Positions 43,096 through 51,989 of a stretch of 64,000 bases of DNA are shown one piece after another. The DNA is taken from assembly GCF_001655675.1 (NCBI RefSeq), contig NZ_LYRP01000033.1, positions 124,001 through 188,000 on the forward strand. The letters are read 5' to 3'. The position numbers and the translations under genes were made by a program. This DNA comes from Mangrovibacter phragmitis. GTDB lineage: Bacteria; Pseudomonadota; Gammaproteobacteria; Enterobacterales; Enterobacteriaceae. The notes beneath the pieces were generated by a model. That model did not search any database. It was not told the origin of the DNA and saw nothing but the letters and a program-made list of their open reading frames with translations. Position 1 is the first letter of the stretch. The number at the start of each line of letters is the position of its first letter.

Positions 43096-44331
43096 ATGAA
43101 AATTACGCTATGCTCCACCCTGTTACTTTCCGCGCTGGCAGCCAGCCAGTTCGTTGCATTTGAGGCATCCGCCGCCGCACAGCAGCTTACTGTTTGGGAG
43201 GATATTAAGAAATCAGACGGCATCAAAGGTGCCATCAGTGATTTTGAAAAGCAGTATCAGGTTAAAGTGAATGTTCTTGAGATGCCCTTTGCTCAGCAAC
43301 TGGAAAAATTACGCCTCGACGGACCCGCAGGCATTGGTCCGGATGTACTGGTCATTCCAAATGATCAGCTCGGTGGTGCGGTGGTACAGGGGCTTTTAGC
43401 GCCGCTGACGCTTGATAAATCGATACTTACAGGTTTTACCCCTTCATCGGTGGATGCATTCCAGATGAATGGCACACAGTATGGTTTGCCTAAAGCGGTT
43501 GAAACACTGGTGCTGATTTATAACAAAGATCTTGTGAAAACCCCATTCAAGACACTGGATGAGTGGTTTAACTTCTCCCGTCAGCAACATAAACAGAACA
43601 AGATTGGTCTGCTGGCAAAATTTGACGAGCTTTATTATAGCTGGGGCGCTATCAGCCCGATGGGCGGGTATATCTTCGGTAAAGACAGCAACGGCAAACT
43701 CAATCCTCTGGATATTGGGCTGAATACACCCGGTGCCGTGAGTGCTGTCACTACGTTGAAAAAATTCTACAGTGAACAGTTATTTCCCAGCGGAATCATT
43801 GGGGAAAACGGTCTGAATGCAATTGATTCATTATTTACAGAGAAAAAAGCTGCTGCAGTCATTAATGGTCCCTGGGCGTTCCAGCCTTATGAAGCAGCTG
43901 GTGTGAATTATGGCGTGGCACCATTACCCCTGCTGGAAAATGGTAAACCGATGAGCGCGTTTCTGGGCGTTAAAGGTTATGTAGTCTCTACCTGGAGCAA
44001 AGATAAAACCCTTGCCAATAAATTCATCACCTTTATTAACCAGCCGAAATACGTGAAAACGCGTTATGAAGTGACGAAAGAGATCCCGCCATTGTTGGCT
44101 GTTATGAATGATCCGGTGATTAAAAATGATGAGCGCGCCAGTGCTGTTGCTGAGCAGTCAAAATTTGCGGTCGCCATGCCGGGTATTCCTGAAATGGGTG
44201 AGGTTTGGGGGCCTGCGAATGCGGCACTGCAACTGATTATGACGGGTAAGCAGTCGCCAAAAGATGCGCTCGATAGCGCAGTTAAACAAATCAAAATGCA
44301 AATAGAAGCCATGCAGGCCAGTAACCAGTAA
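43096..44331 (+). CDS. ganE: Periplasmic galacto-oligosaccharide-binding protein
   Basis: MalE/family 1 solute-binding protein, 411 aa, that delivers oligogalactosides to the permease. A Sec signal peptide is visible (MKITLCSTLLLSALAASQFVAFEASA, cleavage near ASA-A). The mature part starts QQLTVWEDIKKSDGIK, then DVLVIPNDQLGG, YGLPKAVETLVLIYNKDL and GYVVSTWSKDK, matching the MalE family order. It is the first gene of ganEFGAB; ganF starts 61 bases later. Ligand assignment is inferred from the two galactan hydrolases in the operon. Confidence 0.9.
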   Translation: MKITLCSTLLLSALAASQFVAFEASAAAQQLTVWEDIKKSDGIKGAISDFEKQYQVKVNVLEMPFAQQLEKLRLDGPAGIGPDVLVIPNDQLGGAVVQGLLAPLTLDKSILTGFTPSSVDAFQMNGTQYGLPKAVETLVLIYNKDLVKTPFKTLDEWFNFSRQQHKQNKIGLLAKFDELYYSWGAISPMGGYIFGKDSNGKLNPLDIGLNTPGAVSAVTTLKKFYSEQLFPSGIIGENGLNAIDSLFTEKKAAAVINGPWAFQPYEAAGVNYGVAPLPLLENGKPMSAFLGVKGYVVSTWSKDKTLANKFITFINQPKYVKTRYEVTKEIPPLLAVMNDPVIKNDERASAVAEQSKFAVAMPGIPEMGEVWGPANAALQLIMTGKQSPKDALDSAVKQIKMQIEAMQASNQ

Positions 44332-44392
44332 TTCCAGGTATTGTTTTGTTACGGGGGAGCCTGGCTTCCCCGTACAGCAGAAGGAGCCAGGT

Positions 44393-45700
44393 GTGATTAT
44401 CAGTTCCAGTGAAAGTTTATCCGCATCAACCAGGCCAGGTCGTCATGCGTGGGCAGCGTTGTTGCTGGCCTGCCTGCCTGGTTTCGGTCAGTTTTATAAC
44501 CGTCAGTGGGCAAAAGGGCTTATTTTTCTGGTGCTACTCAGTAGTTTCCTGGGCGTATTCCATGATTTTTTGAGGGAAGGTCTGTGGGGGTTATGGACGC
44601 TTGGTGAAGAAGTTCCCCGTGATAATTCTGTCTTCTTATTAGCGGAAGGAATATTAAGCCTGTTGATCATTGGCTTAGGGGGGGCGGTTTATGTGCTTTC
44701 ATTACGTGATGCCTGGGTAAACGGCCGCTGTCGGGATAGCGGTATACCGTTACACAGCGTGCGCCGCCAGTATCAGAACCTGCTCAATGAAGGGTTCCCG
44801 TATTTAATGATAACACCAGGTTTTATCCTGTTGGTTTTTGTGGTTATCTTCCCGATTTTATTTGGTTTTGCTATCGCCTTTACCAATTACAACCTGTACC
44901 ACACCCCGCCAGCAAAACTGGTGGACTGGGTGGGAATTAAAAACTTTATCAATATTTTTACCCTGTCAATTTGGCGTAATACCTTTTTTGATGTGTTGCA
45001 GTGGACGGTAGTGTGGACCTTACTGGCAACAACATTGCAATGCACTGTAGGTGTTATGCTGGCAATTTTGGTGAATCAAAAAGATCTGCGCTTTAAGCCT
45101 GTGATTCGTACTATTTTTATTCTTCCGTGGGCTGTACCTGGATTTGTCACGATTCTGGTTTTTGCCGGGATGTTTAATGACTCCTTTGGTGTCATTAATA
45201 ATTCTATTCTGTCTTTTTTGGGAATAAGCCCTAAAGCCTGGATGACTGATCCATTCTGGACTAAAACAGCATTGATCATGATGCAAACCTGGCTTGGCTT
45301 TCCATTTGTTTTTGCAATGACAACGGGTGTTCTGCAGGCAATTCCAGATGACTTATATGAAGCCGCAACTATGGATGGAGCCAGTACATTTACCAAATTA
45401 CGCACCATTACTTTACCTTTGGTTCTTTATTCCATTGCACCCATTATTATTACTCAATACACATTCAACTTTAATAATTTCAATATTATTTATTTATTTA
45501 ATAATGGTGGCCCGGCAGTAGTCGGCTCTAATGCGGGGGGGACAGATATTCTGGTTTCATGGATTTATAAGCTGACGATGTCATCTTCGCAATACGCTAT
45601 TGCTGCAACTATCACCATTCTTTTGTCGGTTTTTGTTGTGGGTGTTGCACTGTGGCAATTTCGTGCCACGAAATCATTCAAGAATGACGAGATGGCGTAA
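44393..45700 (+). CDS. ganF: ABC transporter permease, MalF-type
   Basis: Inner-membrane permease of the galacto-oligosaccharide importer, 435 aa. GTG start preceded by AAGGAGCC. As in MalF, extra N-terminal membrane helices (about 20-45, 45-65, 85-110) come before the conserved permease core. The cytoplasmic EAA loop is EAATMDGASTFTKLRTITLP, where the ATPase docks. Pairs with GanG (12 bases downstream) and GanK. Confidence 0.9.
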   Translation: MIISSSESLSASTRPGRHAWAALLLACLPGFGQFYNRQWAKGLIFLVLLSSFLGVFHDFLREGLWGLWTLGEEVPRDNSVFLLAEGILSLLIIGLGGAVYVLSLRDAWVNGRCRDSGIPLHSVRRQYQNLLNEGFPYLMITPGFILLVFVVIFPILFGFAIAFTNYNLYHTPPAKLVDWVGIKNFINIFTLSIWRNTFFDVLQWTVVWTLLATTLQCTVGVMLAILVNQKDLRFKPVIRTIFILPWAVPGFVTILVFAGMFNDSFGVINNSILSFLGISPKAWMTDPFWTKTALIMMQTWLGFPFVFAMTTGVLQAIPDDLYEAATMDGASTFTKLRTITLPLVLYSIAPIIITQYTFNFNNFNIIYLFNNGGPAVVGSNAGGTDILVSWIYKLTMSSSQYAIAATITILLSVFVVGVALWQFRATKSFKNDEMA

Positions 45701-45712
45701 GGAGTATTCAGG

Positions 45713-46561
45713 ATGAAAACACAAAGCATTAAGCGTGAAAAATGGATACGCCTGTCATTATCCTGGCTGGTTGTGGTGGTGGTTTCGGTGATTATTATCT
45801 ATCCGTTGGTCTGGACTGTGGGGGCATCATTAAATGCCGGGAACAGCCTGCTCAGTACCTCCATTATTCCAGAAAATCTTTCTTTTCAACATTATCAGGA
45901 CTTATTTAATGGTCAGGTCAATTACCTGACGTGGTACTGGAATTCAATGAAAATAAGCCTGATGACCATGGTGTTGACATTAATTAGTGTTAGTTTTACG
46001 GCGTATGCTTTTTCACGTTTTCGTTTTAAAGGGCGGCAGAATGGGCTGATGCTGTTTTTGCTGCTGCAAATGATTCCGCAGTTCTCGGCGTTGATTGCCA
46101 TCTTCGTGCTGTCGCAACTGTTGGGGTTGATTAACAGCCACCTGGCGTTAGTACTTATTTATGTCGCTGGCATGATCCCGATGAACACCTGGTTGATGAA
46201 AGGTTACCTGGATGCGATACCGAAAGATTTAGATGAATCTGCCCGCATGGATGGTGCCAGTAATTTACGTATTTTTCTGGAAATAATTATGCCGCTATCA
46301 AAGCCGATTATTGCGGTGGTCGCGCTGTTTTCTTTTACCGGCCCATTGGGGGATTTTATCCTTTCCAGTACCATTTTACGCACGCCGGATAAATACACTT
46401 TACCTATTGGGTTATATAACCTGGTAGCACAAAAAATGGGGGCCAGTTATACCACATATGCGGCAGGTGCTGTGTTAATAGCATTACCTGTCGCCATATT
46501 GTATCTGGCGTTACAGAAGTATTTTGTTTCAGGCCTGACTTCAGGGAGTACCAAAGGGTAA
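45713..46561 (+). CDS. ganG: ABC transporter permease, MalG-type
   Basis: Second permease subunit, 282 aa, with six membrane helices starting at LSWLVVVVVSVIIIYPLVWTV. The EAA loop is ESARMDGASNLRIFLEIIMP. The C-terminus LALQKYFVSGLTSGSTKG is typical of MalG, whose tail reaches into the MalK dimer. It ends 5 bases before ganA, so the operon is tightly coupled. AAGGAG precedes the start. Confidence 0.92.
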   Translation: MKTQSIKREKWIRLSLSWLVVVVVSVIIIYPLVWTVGASLNAGNSLLSTSIIPENLSFQHYQDLFNGQVNYLTWYWNSMKISLMTMVLTLISVSFTAYAFSRFRFKGRQNGLMLFLLLQMIPQFSALIAIFVLSQLLGLINSHLALVLIYVAGMIPMNTWLMKGYLDAIPKDLDESARMDGASNLRIFLEIIMPLSKPIIAVVALFSFTGPLGDFILSSTILRTPDKYTLPIGLYNLVAQKMGASYTTYAAGAVLIALPVAILYLALQKYFVSGLTSGSTKG

Positions 46562-46566
46562 TCATT

Positions 46567-47769
46567 ATGAAAAAGACCGTGCTTTCTTTTGTTATCTGGG
46601 GACTGGCAGCAGCAACCAGTTTACCGCTTTTTGCCAGTGAAACGGTGGTGATTAAACCATTACGTAATGAACCCGCTGATTTTATTAAAGGTGCTGATGT
46701 TTCTACTTTATATGAAGTGGAGCATCAGGGCGCGAAATTTTATAACGCACAACATCAACAACAGGATGCGATGGCGATTTTAAAAGCCAATGGTTTTAAC
46801 TATATTCGGTTACGGTTATGGGTAAACCCGAAAGACAGCGCCGGGCATCCTTACGGTGGCGGCGACAATGATTTGGCGACTACTCTTGCTCTGGCAAAGC
46901 GTGCAAAAGCGCTGGGTATGAAAGTGTTGCTTGATTTTCATTATAGTGACTTCTGGACGGATCCAGGAAAACAGTTCAAGCCAAAAGCCTGGCAAGGAAT
47001 GAACTACGACCAACTGGTCACAGCTATTCATGATTATACCCGTGACACCATACAGCAGTTCCGGCAGGCAGGTGCATTACCGGATATGGTGCAAATAGGT
47101 AATGAAATCAATAGTGGCATCCTTTGGCCAGAAGGCAAAAGCTGGGGAGAGGGGGGCGGCGAATTTGACCGGCTCGCCGGATTATTAAAAGCGGCTATTA
47201 GTGGGTTGAAATCCAGCCTCGGGCCAGACGACCACGTCAAAATTATGTTGCACCTGGCTGAGGGCACCAAAAATGATACATTCCGCTGGTGGTTTGATGA
47301 AATAACTAAACGCGATGTGCCGTTTGATGTCATTGGATTATCGATGTACACCTACTGGAATGGCCCGATAAGCGCGCTACAGTCCAATATGGATGATATC
47401 AGCAAACGTTACCACAAAGATGTCATTGTAGTGGAAACCGCATATGCCTGGACCCTGGCAAATTGCGATAAAGCCGAGAACAGTTTTCAACAAAAAGAAG
47501 AAGTAGCCGGAGGATATCCGGCTACCGTGCAAGGTCAGGCGAATTATTTACATGATTTAATGCAAAGTGTGATTGATGTACCTCAGCAGCGTGGCAAAGG
47601 TATATTTTATTGGGAGCCAGCCTGGATAACGCCTCCGGGAAATACATGGGCGACAGAAGCTGGGATGAAATATATCAATGACCACTGGAAGTTGGGTAAT
47701 GCGCGTGAAAATCAGGCGTTATTTAATTGCCAGGGCGAGGTGCTACCATCAATAAAAGTTTTTAATTAG
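46567..47769 (+). CDS. ganA: Periplasmic endo-beta-1,4-galactanase (GH53)
   Basis: Arabinogalactan endo-beta-1,4-galactanase of family GH53, 400 aa. A Sec signal peptide (MKKTVLSFVIWGLAAATSLP, cleavage after LFA) sends it to the periplasm. Glu180 in VQIGNEINSG is the acid/base and Glu290 in DVIVVETAYAW is the nucleophile; IRLRLWVNP and LLDFHYSDFWTDPG are family blocks. It cuts galactan side chains of pectin into oligosaccharides imported by GanEFGK. Named after the Dickeya gene; in Bacillus the letters of the two hydrolases are swapped. The presence of GH53 is the main reason to call this a galactan locus. Confidence 0.93.
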   Translation: MKKTVLSFVIWGLAAATSLPLFASETVVIKPLRNEPADFIKGADVSTLYEVEHQGAKFYNAQHQQQDAMAILKANGFNYIRLRLWVNPKDSAGHPYGGGDNDLATTLALAKRAKALGMKVLLDFHYSDFWTDPGKQFKPKAWQGMNYDQLVTAIHDYTRDTIQQFRQAGALPDMVQIGNEINSGILWPEGKSWGEGGGEFDRLAGLLKAAISGLKSSLGPDDHVKIMLHLAEGTKNDTFRWWFDEITKRDVPFDVIGLSMYTYWNGPISALQSNMDDISKRYHKDVIVVETAYAWTLANCDKAENSFQQKEEVAGGYPATVQGQANYLHDLMQSVIDVPQQRGKGIFYWEPAWITPPGNTWATEAGMKYINDHWKLGNARENQALFNCQGEVLPSIKVFN

Positions 47770-47796
47770 GTTTTCATTTCATTCTAAGGGTTTTTT

Positions 47797-49854
47797 ATGA
47801 ATAAGTTTCCACCTTTGAGTTCAAAGGTCGCTACCTTATTGCATGGTGCCGACTATAATCCGGAACAGTGGGATAATTATCCCAATATTCTGGAAAAAGA
47901 TATTGCCATGATGCAACAGGCAAAGTGCAATATTATGTCGGTGGGTATTTTTAGTTGGGCAAAACTTGAGCCAAAAGAAGGTGAATACCAGTTTGGCTGG
48001 CTGGATAATGTGCTGGATAAATTATATACCAGTGGTATATCCGTTTTCCTTGCCACTCCCAGTGGTGCCCGGCCAGCCTGGTTATCACAGGCTTACCCGG
48101 AGGTATTACGAGTAGGGCGCGACAGAGTGCCAGCTCTGCATGGTGGCCGCCATAATCACTGTCTGACCTCGCCTGTATACCGTGAAAAAGTTCGCCAGTT
48201 AAATACTCGTCTGGCTGAACGGTACAGCCATCATCCGGGGGTTATCGGCTGGCATGTTTCCAATGAATACGGCGGTGAATGTCACTGCCCGGCTTGCCAG
48301 GCGCGCTTTCGTGAATGGCTGCAACAACGTTATTTGTCGCTCGATGAGCTTAACCATGCCTGGTGGAGTACGTTCTGGAGCCATACCTATACAGACTGGT
48401 CGCAGATTGAGTCACCCGCTCCGCAGGGTGAAGAGTCTGTTCATGGGCTGAACCTTGACTGGCGGCGGTTTACTACAGACCAGGTCGTTGATTTTTGTCG
48501 TAATGAAATCGCACCGCTCAAAGCAGCAAACTCAGCGTTGCCGGTCACGACTAACTTTATGGAATATTTCTACGACTATGATTACTGGAAACTGGCGCAG
48601 GCCATCGATTTCATTTCCTGGGATAGCTACCCCATGTGGCACCAGGATAAAGATGAAACCACTCTGGCCTGCTATACCGCGATGTATCATGATCTGATGC
48701 GTACTTTAAAACAGGGCAAACCCTTTGTTTTAATGGAATCAACACCCAGTGTGACCAACTGGCAGCCGACCAGTAAGCTCAAAAAGCCCGGAATGCATAT
48801 TCTTTCTTCACTGCAGGCTGTCGCTCATGGCGCGGATGCCGTGCAATATTTTCAGTGGCGTAAAAGCCGGGGTTCGGTAGAGAAATTTCATGGCGCTGTG
48901 GTAGATCATGTAGGGCATATTGATACCCGTGTTGGCCGAGAGGTCTGCAAACTGGGCGATATCCTTCAGCACCTGTCGCCGGTGGTTGGGTGCCGGGTTG
49001 AAGCGCAGGTTGCAATTATTTTCGACTGGGAAAGCCGTTGGGCAATGGATAACGCACAAGGGCCACGTAACCTGGGGCTCGAATATGAAAAGACGGTTGC
49101 AGAGCATTACCGCCCATTTTGGGAACAGGGAATCAGTGTTGACGTGATAAATGCGGATGCTGATTTATCCTCGTATCAGCTAGTTATTGCTCCAATGCTC
49201 TACATGGTTCGTGAGGGGTTTGCCAGCCGGGTGGAAACCTTTGTTGAACAGGGCGGGCAATTCGTTGCTACGTACTGGAGTGGCATTGTTGACGAGAGTG
49301 ATCTGTGCCATTTAGGCGGGTTTCCTGGCCCATTACGTAAGGTGTTGGGTATTTGGGCGGAGGAGATTGACAGTCTGGCTGAAGGTGAAAGCAACCTGGT
49401 TCAGGGGCTTGCCGGTAATGAGGCGGGCTTGCAGGGGCCGTATCGTGTTCGGCACTTGTGTGAACTTATTAATACAGAAAATGCAAAAGCACTGGCCTGT
49501 TACCGGGAAGATTTTTACGCAGGCAGGCCAGCGGTCACTGTGAATGCATTTGGTCAGGGTAAAGCATGGTATGTTGCATCACGTAATGATCTGGCTTTCC
49601 AGCGTGATTTTTTCGGCAATATCATTGCTGAATCAGGCTTGTGCGGGCCTCTGTCTGTGCCATTGCCGCCTGGTGTTACCGCACACCAACGCACAGACGG
49701 GAAGCAGAATTATATTTTTCTGGAAAACTACAGCGACAAGCAGCACAACCTCGTCCTGCCACAGGGGTATACCGATATGCTGACCGGGTTGCCGGTTTCT
49801 GGCACGGTAAACCTGACTGCATGGGATTGCCGGGTACTCTCCTGCGCATGTTAG
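47797..49854 (+). CDS. ganB: Cytoplasmic beta-galactosidase / exogalactanase (GH42)
   Basis: GH42 beta-galactosidase, 685 aa, that trims imported galacto-oligosaccharides to galactose. No signal peptide. Glu157 in GWHVSNEYGG is the acid/base and Glu314 in VLMESTPSVTNWQ is the nucleophile. A zinc site is formed by Cys122, Cys162, Cys164 and Cys167 (CHCPAC). Trimerisation (about 395-600) and C-terminal domains follow. It starts 27 bases after ganA and ends in a long hairpin. It adds a second beta-galactosidase to LacZ 10 kb away. Confidence 0.94.
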   Translation: MNKFPPLSSKVATLLHGADYNPEQWDNYPNILEKDIAMMQQAKCNIMSVGIFSWAKLEPKEGEYQFGWLDNVLDKLYTSGISVFLATPSGARPAWLSQAYPEVLRVGRDRVPALHGGRHNHCLTSPVYREKVRQLNTRLAERYSHHPGVIGWHVSNEYGGECHCPACQARFREWLQQRYLSLDELNHAWWSTFWSHTYTDWSQIESPAPQGEESVHGLNLDWRRFTTDQVVDFCRNEIAPLKAANSALPVTTNFMEYFYDYDYWKLAQAIDFISWDSYPMWHQDKDETTLACYTAMYHDLMRTLKQGKPFVLMESTPSVTNWQPTSKLKKPGMHILSSLQAVAHGADAVQYFQWRKSRGSVEKFHGAVVDHVGHIDTRVGREVCKLGDILQHLSPVVGCRVEAQVAIIFDWESRWAMDNAQGPRNLGLEYEKTVAEHYRPFWEQGISVDVINADADLSSYQLVIAPMLYMVREGFASRVETFVEQGGQFVATYWSGIVDESDLCHLGGFPGPLRKVLGIWAEEIDSLAEGESNLVQGLAGNEAGLQGPYRVRHLCELINTENAKALACYREDFYAGRPAVTVNAFGQGKAWYVASRNDLAFQRDFFGNIIAESGLCGPLSVPLPPGVTAHQRTDGKQNYIFLENYSDKQHNLVLPQGYTDMLTGLPVSGTVNLTAWDCRVLSCAC

Positions 49855-49860
49855 TCATTT

Positions 49861-49889
49861 ATTCCCGCCTGCCTTTTGGCGGCGGGAAT
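49861..49889 (+). terminator. Long stem-loop after ganB
   Basis: ATTCCCGCC at 49861-49869 pairs with GGCGGGAAT at 49881-49889, and inside GCC and GGC pair around TTTT. There is no T-run, so read-through into the EIIB-like gene is likely. Confidence 0.5.
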
Positions 49890-49979
49890 ATGCCCTTCTT
49901 ATAGTGCCATCCTGCGCCCTGAATATAGTGGGCGTGTTTTCTATTTCTTTCCTGTAATTATCAGTATAAGGAACCGCCT

Positions 49980-50288
49980 ATGGTAAGCCTGACATCCTTT
50001 CTCCAGTATTTTCGCCATGAAGTAGAATGTGTAATGAATGACACAGATAAAGCGCAGGCTGAGCGCCTGGTTAGCGGTTTTGGTGGCAGAGATAATATCT
50101 GCCATATTGATGCCTGTCTGACACGCCTGCGGGTAACCGTAGCACAGCTGTCACAGGTCGATTCACAGGCTTTGCAGAGTGAAGGTGCGCTTGGTGTAAT
50201 TATTCTTGGCAACGAGGTTCATGCTATTTTTGGTACCCAGTCTGATAATCTGCGTCAACTTCTGGAAAAGCATTTCTTACAGTTATAA
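49980..50288 (+). CDS. Free-standing PTS EIIB domain protein (glucose family)
   Basis: A 102-aa protein consisting of a single glucose-family EIIB domain. GGRDNICHIDACLTRLRVTV contains the phosphorylated cysteine of the family at Cys46 and the arginines that follow it; EGALGVIILGNEVHAIFGTQSD is the second conserved block. There is no EIIC membrane domain or EIIA here or nearby. The start at 49980 has AAGGAACC; an internal ATG at 50034 would leave the domain intact. It lies in the direction of, and 125 bases after, ganB. I infer a regulatory rather than transport role, sensing PTS phosphorylation, but a relic of a lost PTS transporter is possible. Confidence 0.85.
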   Translation: MVSLTSFLQYFRHEVECVMNDTDKAQAERLVSGFGGRDNICHIDACLTRLRVTVAQLSQVDSQALQSEGALGVIILGNEVHAIFGTQSDNLRQLLEKHFLQL

Positions 50289-50308
50289 TGGGGTATTTAA
50301 TTATATTT

Positions 50309-50336
50309 AAAAAGCTGGTCGGGCACCGGCTTTTTT
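50309..50336 (+). terminator. Terminator of the gan operon
   Basis: AAAGCTGGT pairs with ACCGGCTTT (one wobble) around CGGGC and is followed by TTT, ending plus-strand transcription. Confidence 0.75.
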
Positions 50337-50344
50337 ATTATTTT

Positions 50345-50380
50345 TCTAAAAAAGAAGGCAATCAAAATAATGATTGCCTT
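50345..50380 (-). terminator. Terminator of ganL
   Basis: AAGGCAATCA at 50355-50364 pairs with TGATTGCCTT at 50371-50380; on the minus strand the stem is followed by CTTTTTTAG. It faces the gan operon terminator. Confidence 0.75.
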
Positions 50381-50463
50381 AAAAAATAATATGCAGTGGC
50401 TATGATGTCAGAAAAATAACATCAAAAAAGAGATATAATGATGATGATTAAGTCAGGTAATAC

Positions 50464-51723
50464 TTACCACCAGGCTTCGACCTGTACGCCATAATTCCAT
50501 GTATCGCTGGCTGTATTGTCGCGGAAGGTATCGCGTTTTTCGCCATCTGTCAGGTATGAAGCAAAAATACGCAGTTCCGGGCGCGACATAAATTCCGGGC
50601 CATCCGCCAGTGCCAGCGCAATAGTATACTTCTCACCGCTCTGTTTGTAATTGGAGCCATCGTTATACGTGTCTTTTTGGTAAAATGCGCCTGCTTCACC
50701 AATTCCGCGGACGTAGTTGGTGAATTGATATTGTGCCCGGCCAACCAGTGAAATCAACCGCGTTTTATCTGTCGTGGCGGTAATATTGTTAGCTGAGCCC
50801 CAGGTAAGCACATGGTTCAATGAGAAACGTTCGGTAATTGGAATCAAACCTGTGTTAATAATACGGTAGCCCGTGGCTCTACTGGTGTCATTCCACATGT
50901 CATACCAGCCACCACCCTGGGAAACCATATTTTGCGCCAGGCCTTTGTTGGCATACTGCACCACCAATTTGTTGTATCCACCGAACATATCCTGGCTAAT
51001 TTCACCCGTCAGCATGACACCATTATCCGCATCATATAACCCACCATAGCTTTTCTGCGTATTGGTTGGGTTAGGCATGGCATAGTCAATACCGACTTCC
51101 ACCCAGGAGCCCTGCCAGGGTTTTAAACCGGCATAACGCAAATCAAGGTAGTTGATGTTGACGTTATTATCATTGTTCACGCGGTAGTCGACATCGTTCG
51201 CATCACCTCTTATCCATGCGAAAGAAACTGCCCCCGGGCCAAGGCTATAGTTTTCAATACCTGCACCTGCACCGGAAATGTTCCAATATTTTGTATCAAT
51301 AATATGCAGATCATGACGTTGGTAGTAACGCTTACCACCCCAGATAACGGCATCTTTATCGCCAGGCACCAGACCCTTGATTTGCAGGTTTAACTGGCGC
51401 AAACCGAACTGTGCATCATTGCCAATAGTGGTTTCATTGTCATTGGAACCATCGGAAACCATGCTGACCATGCTGTCCAGGTAGAAGCTGACATCATTTT
51501 TTTTATACACCTGTGAACCCAGTTCAAGCTCGCCGTATGTATCTGTTTCATTACCCAAACGGCCGAGTTTATTTTTCTGCCATTCCTGCATGCCACCATC
51601 GCTGGAGACACCAATACCAGAGCGAAGATAGCCGTGAAAATCGATAGCGTTGTCTGCCATCGCCCAGGTTGAAGTCAGCGCAGTGGTCAACGCGACAGTG
51701 AGTGTGCGTAGCGTCGTATTCAT
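50464..51723 (-). CDS. ganL: Galacto-oligosaccharide outer-membrane porin (LamB type)
   Basis: LamB/maltoporin-family outer-membrane channel, 419 aa. The signal peptide MNTTLRTLTVALTTALTSTWAMA is followed by the porin start DNAIDFHGYLRSGIGVSSDGG, as in LamB. Alternating beta strands continue to the end GVQVEAWW, with a terminal aromatic residue as outer-membrane proteins need. Convergent with ganEFGAB and divergent from ganR. In Dickeya the homologous porin is needed for growth on galactan. Confidence 0.88.
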   Translation of the reverse strand: MNTTLRTLTVALTTALTSTWAMADNAIDFHGYLRSGIGVSSDGGMQEWQKNKLGRLGNETDTYGELELGSQVYKKNDVSFYLDSMVSMVSDGSNDNETTIGNDAQFGLRQLNLQIKGLVPGDKDAVIWGGKRYYQRHDLHIIDTKYWNISGAGAGIENYSLGPGAVSFAWIRGDANDVDYRVNNDNNVNINYLDLRYAGLKPWQGSWVEVGIDYAMPNPTNTQKSYGGLYDADNGVMLTGEISQDMFGGYNKLVVQYANKGLAQNMVSQGGGWYDMWNDTSRATGYRIINTGLIPITERFSLNHVLTWGSANNITATTDKTRLISLVGRAQYQFTNYVRGIGEAGAFYQKDTYNDGSNYKQSGEKYTIALALADGPEFMSRPELRIFASYLTDGEKRDTFRDNTASDTWNYGVQVEAWW

Positions 51724-51740
51724 GATACCCTCTTATTGTT

Positions 51741-51756
51741 TGTATTACGTTCACAT
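51741..51756 (+). promoter_or_regulatory. Candidate GanR site at the ganL promoter
   Basis: TGTATTACGTTCACAT has the same first ten bases as the site at 42798 before ganK. It lies 18 bases upstream of the ganL start, a repressing position. Confidence 0.5.
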
Positions 51757-51826
51757 AATCGATGTAATAAAATGCTTAATTATGATTTCTTGCAATTTAG
51801 AACAAGCGGTAATGTGATTTGACGCA

Positions 51827-51888
51827 AACAAAACAGCTGGTTTTGTTATCGTGTGGTGAGGTTGCTCACATGTTTTTGTTATGTGAGC
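51827..51888. promoter_or_regulatory. Two inverted repeats in the ganL-ganR region
   Basis: AACAAAAC (51827-51834) faces GTTTTGTT (51840-51847). GCTCACAT (51864-51871) faces ATGTGAGC (51881-51888); each of these is a lac-operator-type half-site (TGTGAGC), but in outward order and 9 bases apart. They are candidates for autoregulation of ganR or for CRP binding. Confidence 0.4.
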
Positions 51889-51989
51889 GTGTTACTTTTT
51901 TGATTGGTATCAGTGAGGCGGTTTTTCCACAGGTATTTCAGACTAACGCCTGATACAATTTGATTAGTAGCCTACGTGGAAAAGGAAAG

